Below, in pieces: positions 54,858 through 58,408 of a DNA stretch of 58,408 nucleotides. The stretch's first letter is position 1, and each line of letters opens with the position of its first letter. The notes under the pieces are model-generated. The model searched no databases. It was not told the DNA's origin and was given only the letters and a program-made list of their open reading frames with translations. The translations under genes and the position numbers were made by a program. The DNA comes from Desulfarculus sp. (GTDB lineage Bacteria > Desulfobacterota > Desulfarculia > Desulfarculales > Desulfarculaceae): assembly GCA_016218705.1 (NCBI GenBank), contig JACRDC010000074.1, positions 1 through 58,408 of the forward strand, in the 5' to 3' direction.

Positions 54858-56024
54858 ATGAGCTTCCAGCGCGCCCAGCGCCTGCTTAAGTTGCCCCCCT
54901 ACCTGTTCAAGGAGATAGACCGCCTGCGCGACGAGGTCAGGCAGCGCGGGGTGGACATCATAGACCTGGGCGTGGGCGACCCGGACCAGCCCACGCCCAA
55001 TCATGTCATCGAGCGCCTGTGCTCGGCTGCTAAAGACCCGGCCACCCACAAGTACCCGGCCTACTCGGGGCTCAGCACATTCCGCGAGAAGGCCGCCGCC
55101 TGGTACGGCAAGCGCTTCGGGGTCAAGCTGGAGGCCTCCAAGGAGGTCATCACCCTCATCGGCTCCAAGGAGGGCCTGGCCCACTTCCCCCTGGCCTACA
55201 TCAACCCCGGCGACGTGGTGCTCTACCCCAGCCCGGCCTACCCGGTGTACTTCTCCTCCACCATCATGGCCGGGGGTGAGCCGGTGGCCATGCCGCTCTT
55301 AAGGCAAAACGGCTTTTTGCCCGACCTAGGGGCCATTCCCCGGGACAAGCTGGCCAAGGCCAAGGTCATCATCGTCAACTACCCCAACAACCCCACCGCC
55401 GCCGTGGCGGGGTTGGACTTCTACAAGGACGTGGTGGAGTTCGCAAATGCCCACGGCCTGATCGTGGTCTCGGACGCCGCCTACACCGAGATGGCCTACG
55501 ACGGCTACAACCCGCCCAGCTTCCTTGAGGTTGACGGCGCCAAGGAGGTGGGCATCGAGTTCCACAGCCTGTCCAAGACCTACAACATGACCGGCTGGCG
55601 CCTTGGCTTCGCCGTGGGCAACGCCGAGCTGGTGGCCGGCCTGGGCCAGGTCAAGAGCCAGATAGACTCCGGGGCCTTCGACGCCGTGCAACTGGCCGGC
55701 ATCGAGGCGCTCACCGCGGACCAGGCCTGCGTGGCCAGCATGCGCGCCCTGTATCAGGAGCGCCGCGACGTGCTGGTGGAGGGCCTGCGGGGCCTGGGCC
55801 TGGAGGTGGAGCCCCCCAAGGCCACCTTCTATGTTTGGTGCCCCTGCCCCAAGGGTTTGAGCAGCGCCGATTTCACCAAGCGCATCTTGAACGAGGCCGG
55901 CATCGTCACCACCCCGGGCAACGGCTTTGGCGAGGCCGGCGAGGGCTTTGTCCGCTTCGCGCTCACCGTGGACAAGGCCCGCCTGGCCGAGGCGGTGGAG
56001 CGCATGGGAAAACTGGGGCTGTAA
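54858..56024 (+). CDS. dapL: LL-diaminopimelate aminotransferase
   Basis: A 388-residue class I/II PLP aminotransferase. The PLP lysine lies in HSLSKTYNMTGWRLGF (about 236-251); YPNNPTAAV and DLGVGDPDQPTP are DapL-like. DapL converts tetrahydrodipicolinate directly to LL-DAP, skipping the acyl steps; it fits the lack of dapD/dapE here. Four bases after the FAH gene. Confidence 0.92.
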   Translation: MSFQRAQRLLKLPPYLFKEIDRLRDEVRQRGVDIIDLGVGDPDQPTPNHVIERLCSAAKDPATHKYPAYSGLSTFREKAAAWYGKRFGVKLEASKEVITLIGSKEGLAHFPLAYINPGDVVLYPSPAYPVYFSSTIMAGGEPVAMPLLRQNGFLPDLGAIPRDKLAKAKVIIVNYPNNPTAAVAGLDFYKDVVEFANAHGLIVVSDAAYTEMAYDGYNPPSFLEVDGAKEVGIEFHSLSKTYNMTGWRLGFAVGNAELVAGLGQVKSQIDSGAFDAVQLAGIEALTADQACVASMRALYQERRDVLVEGLRGLGLEVEPPKATFYVWCPCPKGLSSADFTKRILNEAGIVTTPGNGFGEAGEGFVRFALTVDKARLAEAVERMGKLGL

Positions 56025-56028
56025 GGAC

Positions 56029-56550
56029 TTGGCTGCCCCGGCCTCACGGGTGGAGGTCTTCATCGGACTGGGCTCCAACCTGGGCCGGCCCCTGGATTAC
56101 CTGCGGGCGGGGGTGGAGGGTCTAGAGGCCCTGCCGGGCTTTGGCCTGCTGGGCCGGTCCTCCTGTTACCTCACCGCGCCGGTGGGGCGCACGGACCAGC
56201 CGGCCTTTGCCAACGCCGTGGTCCATGGTATGTATGACGGGACGGCCCTGGAACTCCTGGCCGGCCTGCTCCAGGTGGAGGCCGCCCAGGGCCGCCAGCG
56301 CCTGGAGCGCTGGGGGCCGCGCACCCTGGACCTGGATCTGCTTCTGTTTGGCGAGCAAATCCTGGACCTGCCGGAGCTCAGGGTGCCCCACCCGGAGATG
56401 TGCCGCCGGGCCTTCGTGCTGGTGCCCCTGATGGAGCTGGCCCCGGAGTTGGTGCTACCGGTCTGGGCCAAGACCGCCGGCCAGTTATTGGATGCTCTGG
56501 CGCCGGAGGAACGCGCCCTTCAGAAGGTGGAGAAGATGGCATGGGCCTGA
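56029..56550 (+). CDS. folK: 2-amino-4-hydroxy-6-hydroxymethyldihydropteridine pyrophosphokinase
   Basis: A 173-residue HPPK. Motifs: EVFIGLGSNLG (about 8-18), ERWGPRTLDLDLLLFG (about 90-105) and VPHPEMCRRAFVL (about 117-129). It starts folate synthesis by pyrophosphorylating the pterin. The start is not certain: TTG 56029 is the only plausible upstream codon, and GTG 56050 would start right at VEVFIG; neither has an ideal ribosome site. Confidence 0.92.
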   Translation: MAAPASRVEVFIGLGSNLGRPLDYLRAGVEGLEALPGFGLLGRSSCYLTAPVGRTDQPAFANAVVHGMYDGTALELLAGLLQVEAAQGRQRLERWGPRTLDLDLLLFGEQILDLPELRVPHPEMCRRAFVLVPLMELAPELVLPVWAKTAGQLLDALAPEERALQKVEKMAWA

Positions 56551-56849
56551 TCGGCGGCTTGTGGCGTTATCTGCTCATAGGCCTGGCCGTGTTCATCCTC
56601 TACCGGGTGCTCAAGCGCTGGCTGGCCGGCCCGCCGGCCCCTGGCCAAGGCGCCGGCCCGGCCAAGGGCGCCCCCCGCGAGGTGGTGGACCTGATGGTCC
56701 AGGACCCCCAGTGCGGCGTGTACCTGCCCCAGCACGAGGCCCTCAAGGTGACGGCCCGGGGCCAGGAGCGCTATTTTTGCAGCGAGGCCTGCCGGGATGC
56801 CTACCTGGCGGGCGGGCAAGAGAATAACAAACAAGGGCCCCAGGGATAG
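56541..56849 (+). CDS. PP0621/YHS-like small membrane protein
   Basis: A 102-residue protein with one membrane helix (about 7-24), a proline/glycine linker (28-46) and a C-terminal metal-binding-like knuckle: [17 protein letters not shown] (about 51-67) with [12 protein letters not shown] (about 76-87). The Cys pattern resembles PP0621 or YHS/TRASH small domains. Begins inside the last codons of folK. Function unknown. Confidence 0.75.
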   Translation: MGLIGGLWRYLLIGLAVFILYRVLKRWLAGPPAPGQGAGPAKGAPREVVDLMVQDPQCGVYLPQHEALKVTARGQERYFCSEACRDAYLAGGQENNKQGPQG

Positions 56850-56886
56850 CCCCCAGGCCCCAGCCCCAGCCCAAGGAGTGGCCAAG

Positions 56887-57531
56887 ATGAAGATTTTCAT
56901 AGATACCGCCGACATCGCCGAGATCAAGGAGGCCTTGAGCCTGGGCGTGCTGGATGGCGTGACCACCAACCCCAGCCTGGTGGCCAAGACCGGCAAGCCC
57001 TTCGAGACCTGTATCAAGGAGATACTGGAAGCCGTGCCTGGCCCGGTGAGCGTGGAGGTGCTGGCCGTGGAGCACGACGCCATGGTCGCCGAGGCTCGCA
57101 AATACGCCGCCTGGGCCGACAACGTGGTGGTCAAGGTGCCCATCATCAGGGAGGGCCTCAAGGCCATCAAGACACTGTCCCAGGAGGGCATCAAGGTCAA
57201 CGTCACCTTGTGCTTCTCGCCCCTGCAGGCCCTGTTGGCCGCCAAGGCCGGCGCCACCTACATCAGCCCCTTCGTGGGCCGCCTGGACGACATCTCCCAG
57301 GACGGCATGGAGCTGATCCAGCAGATCGTGGACATCTACGCCAACTACGCCTTTGACACCGAGGTGCTGGTGGCCAGCGTGCGCAACCCCATGCACGTGG
57401 TGCAAGCCGCCCTCATGGGCGCCGACGTGGCCACCATCCCCCTGAAGGTCATTGACCAGCTCCTGAAGCACCCCTTGACCGACATCGGGCTCAAGCAGTT
57501 TTTAGCTGACTGGGAAAAGCGCAAGGCCTAG
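56887..57531 (+). CDS. Transaldolase / fructose-6-phosphate aldolase family
   Basis: A 214-residue small transaldolase. Motifs: [30 protein letters not shown] (about 26-39), the Schiff-base lysine in VVVKVPI (about 82-88) and [11 protein letters not shown] (about 129-139). Length suits the Fsa/TalC group. It transfers dihydroxyacetone units between sugar phosphates. Preceded by a clear AAGGAG site; followed by paired hairpins. Confidence 0.92.
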   Translation: MKIFIDTADIAEIKEALSLGVLDGVTTNPSLVAKTGKPFETCIKEILEAVPGPVSVEVLAVEHDAMVAEARKYAAWADNVVVKVPIIREGLKAIKTLSQEGIKVNVTLCFSPLQALLAAKAGATYISPFVGRLDDISQDGMELIQQIVDIYANYAFDTEVLVASVRNPMHVVQAALMGADVATIPLKVIDQLLKHPLTDIGLKQFLADWEKRKA

Positions 57532-57536
57532 AGCCG

Positions 57537-57645
57537 CCCCAAGCAAACCGCGTTTGCTTGGGGACCCCGGAATCACCCCAGGCAGACCGCGTTTGCTTGG
57601 GCGCCCCCGGGAACAGCCAAGAGTAGAAAGCCGGTGATGGCTTTC
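57537..57645. repeat. Tandem CCCCAAGCAAAC hairpins after the transaldolase gene
   Basis: Hairpin one: CCCCAAGCAAAC (57537-57548) with GTTTGCTTGGGG (57552-57563), loop CGC. Hairpin two (57577-57601) is a diverged copy in which two G-T pairs replace A-T. A third small stem (AAAGCC ... GGCTTT, 57628-57642) follows. They may terminate the transaldolase transcript or belong to a dispersed repeat; no T-run follows. Confidence 0.7.
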
Positions 57646-57679
57646 CCGGGCGCACACTAGAGAGAACAAGGTTTTTGGC

Positions 57680-58261
57680 ATGCCCCCCAGCTTCAGGGAA
57701 AACCTGTTCAATCTGCCCAACCTGCTCACCCTGTTGCGCGTGGGCTCCATTCCCATCCTGGTGGGGCTGTTGTACCTGCCGGGGCCGGCGTGGTCGCGAT
57801 TGGCGGGGGGGCTGTTCTTCGTGGCCGGTCTCACCGACCTGCTGGATGGCTGGCTGGCCCGGCGGCTGAAGAAAGTGACCCTGCTGGGGCAATACCTGGA
57901 CCCGGTGGCCGACAAGCTGCTCATCGCCTCCATGCTGGTGATGCTCTCCTCACTGGGCCGCCTGCCGGCCTGGATGACCATCCTGATCATCTGCCGCGAG
58001 ATCGCGGTGACGGGCATGCGCGCCCTGGCCGCCAACCACGGCCTGACCGTGCCCAGCGACCTGTGGGGCAAGTGGAAGACCGCCTGGCAGATGCTGGGGG
58101 TGTTCCTGCTGCTCCTGTACCATCCCCTGGGCGGGTTCCAGCCGGCCTACTGGGGGCTGGTGTGCATGTGGCTGGCCGTGCTCATCACCGCTTGGTCAGG
58201 CCTGGGCTATGCCTGGCGTTTCAGGGTGCAACTCAGGGGCCGTCCCAAGGGCGAGCTTTGA
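57680..58261 (+). CDS. pgsA: CDP-diacylglycerol-glycerol-3-phosphate 3-phosphatidyltransferase
   Basis: A 193-residue integral membrane enzyme with the CDP-alcohol phosphotransferase signature DGWLARRLKKVTLLGQYLDP then VADK (the D-G-x2-A-R-x8-G-x3-D-x3-D pattern, about 54-76). It makes phosphatidylglycerophosphate. N-terminal NLPNLLTLLR is typical. Last gene before the right-hand insertion-sequence end. Confidence 0.94.
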   Translation: MPPSFRENLFNLPNLLTLLRVGSIPILVGLLYLPGPAWSRLAGGLFFVAGLTDLLDGWLARRLKKVTLLGQYLDPVADKLLIASMLVMLSSLGRLPAWMTILIICREIAVTGMRALAANHGLTVPSDLWGKWKTAWQMLGVFLLLLYHPLGGFQPAYWGLVCMWLAVLITAWSGLGYAWRFRVQLRGRPKGEL

Positions 58262-58287
58262 TAATTTCGGCTGTTGTCAACAAATAG

Positions 58288-58321
58288 AACTGTCCGGTGT
58301 AGTAGCACATAAACTGTCCGG
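58288..58321. repeat. Insertion-sequence end with tandem repeats (right edge)
   Basis: AACTGTCCGG (58288-58297) and AAACTGTCCGG (58311-58321, within TAGCACATAAACTGTCCGG) repeat in tandem, matching in inverted sense the repeats at 90-130. No transposase start follows, so this is probably the 3' end of another copy whose transposase gene comes from the right on the minus strand. Confidence 0.55.
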
Positions 58322-58328
58322 TTTTTTG

Positions 58329-58379
58329 CGCGAGGGGGAATCCCCGGAGGGCGTAGCCCGGAGGGGATTTCCCCTCGCG
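58329..58379. repeat. Long hairpin inside the right insertion-sequence end
   Basis: CGCGAGGGGGAATCCCC at 58329-58345 pairs with GGGGATTTCCCCTCGCG at 58363-58379, and GGAGGGC / GCCCGG inside adds to the stem, leaving GTA-type loop. With the T-run at 58322-58327 on the left, it looks like a terminator for a leftward transposase transcript. Confidence 0.6.
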
Positions 58380-58408
58380 AGCCGCCGTGCGCCCCCCCTA
58401 TGCGGCGG

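Overview
The window reads as a chromosomal segment of a GC-rich, anaerobic Desulfobacterota-type bacterium (former Deltaproteobacteria). The assignment rests on gene content: multihaem c-type cytochromes with a b-type membrane partner, indolepyruvate:ferredoxin oxidoreductase with an ADP-forming acyl-CoA synthetase, an LL-diaminopimelate aminotransferase, a lone 2-hydroxyacyl-CoA dehydratase subunit, and a long arg/dap gene run. A Desulfarculus-like lineage is possible, but I cannot fix the genus. Both window ends lie in related insertion-sequence ends, which suggests a whole contig broken at repeats.

Layout. 1-140: start of a transposase running off the left edge, with its terminal repeats. 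411-2459: MoxR ATPase and VWA partner. 2652-8248: mostly leftward small genes (orphan Phd-type antitoxin, periplasmic binding protein, small DMT-type transporter, NifU-like protein plus Mrp ATPase, HgdB-like dehydratase subunit, TusA-like protein) and two rightward small genes. 8333-18633: leftward amino-acid catabolic block: NDP-forming acyl-CoA synthetase, a phosphatase, a complete Liv ABC transporter behind a good sigma-70 promoter, and IorAB. 18708-21580: acetyltransferase, DUF4337 protein, RecO and an alpha/beta hydrolase. 21755-25942: RpoH-like sigma factor, TPR protein, LolB-like lipoprotein and Mut7-C protein. 25939-26878: a GDT1-type Mn exporter whose leader holds a yybP-ykoY manganese riboswitch and a dispersed hairpin element. 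26927-29691: octahaem cytochrome lipoprotein, trihaem cytochrome and cytochrome b as one operon. 29856-34957: ketopantoate reductase-like enzyme, glutamate dehydrogenase, methyltransferase, acetyltransferase and an outer-membrane barrel. 35052-36583: an AT-rich island with a TIR/deoxyribosyltransferase-like protein and a small STAS-like protein. 36656-39513: MogA and an EF-G paralogue. 39778-58261: an unbroken rightward run of nineteen genes (xerC, hslVU, argBDFGH, a lipoprotein, lysA, dapF, dapA, dapB, a FAH-family gene, dapL, folK, a small YHS-like protein, a transaldolase, pgsA).

How it fits together. The Liv transporter, IorAB, acyl-CoA synthetase and glutamate dehydrogenase suggest uptake and oxidative use of amino acids with ATP made at the synthetase step. 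The cytochrome operon looks like a quinol-linked route to periplasmic or extracellular acceptors. The long rightward run makes arginine, lysine and meso-diaminopimelate alongside housekeeping functions.

Intergenic DNA is unusually rich in palindromes. The most striking is a ~155-bp element of five consecutive hairpins present twice in opposite orientation (about 5528-5687 and 26566-26719), with a compensatory base change preserving one stem. The second copy lies between the riboswitch terminator and its gene.
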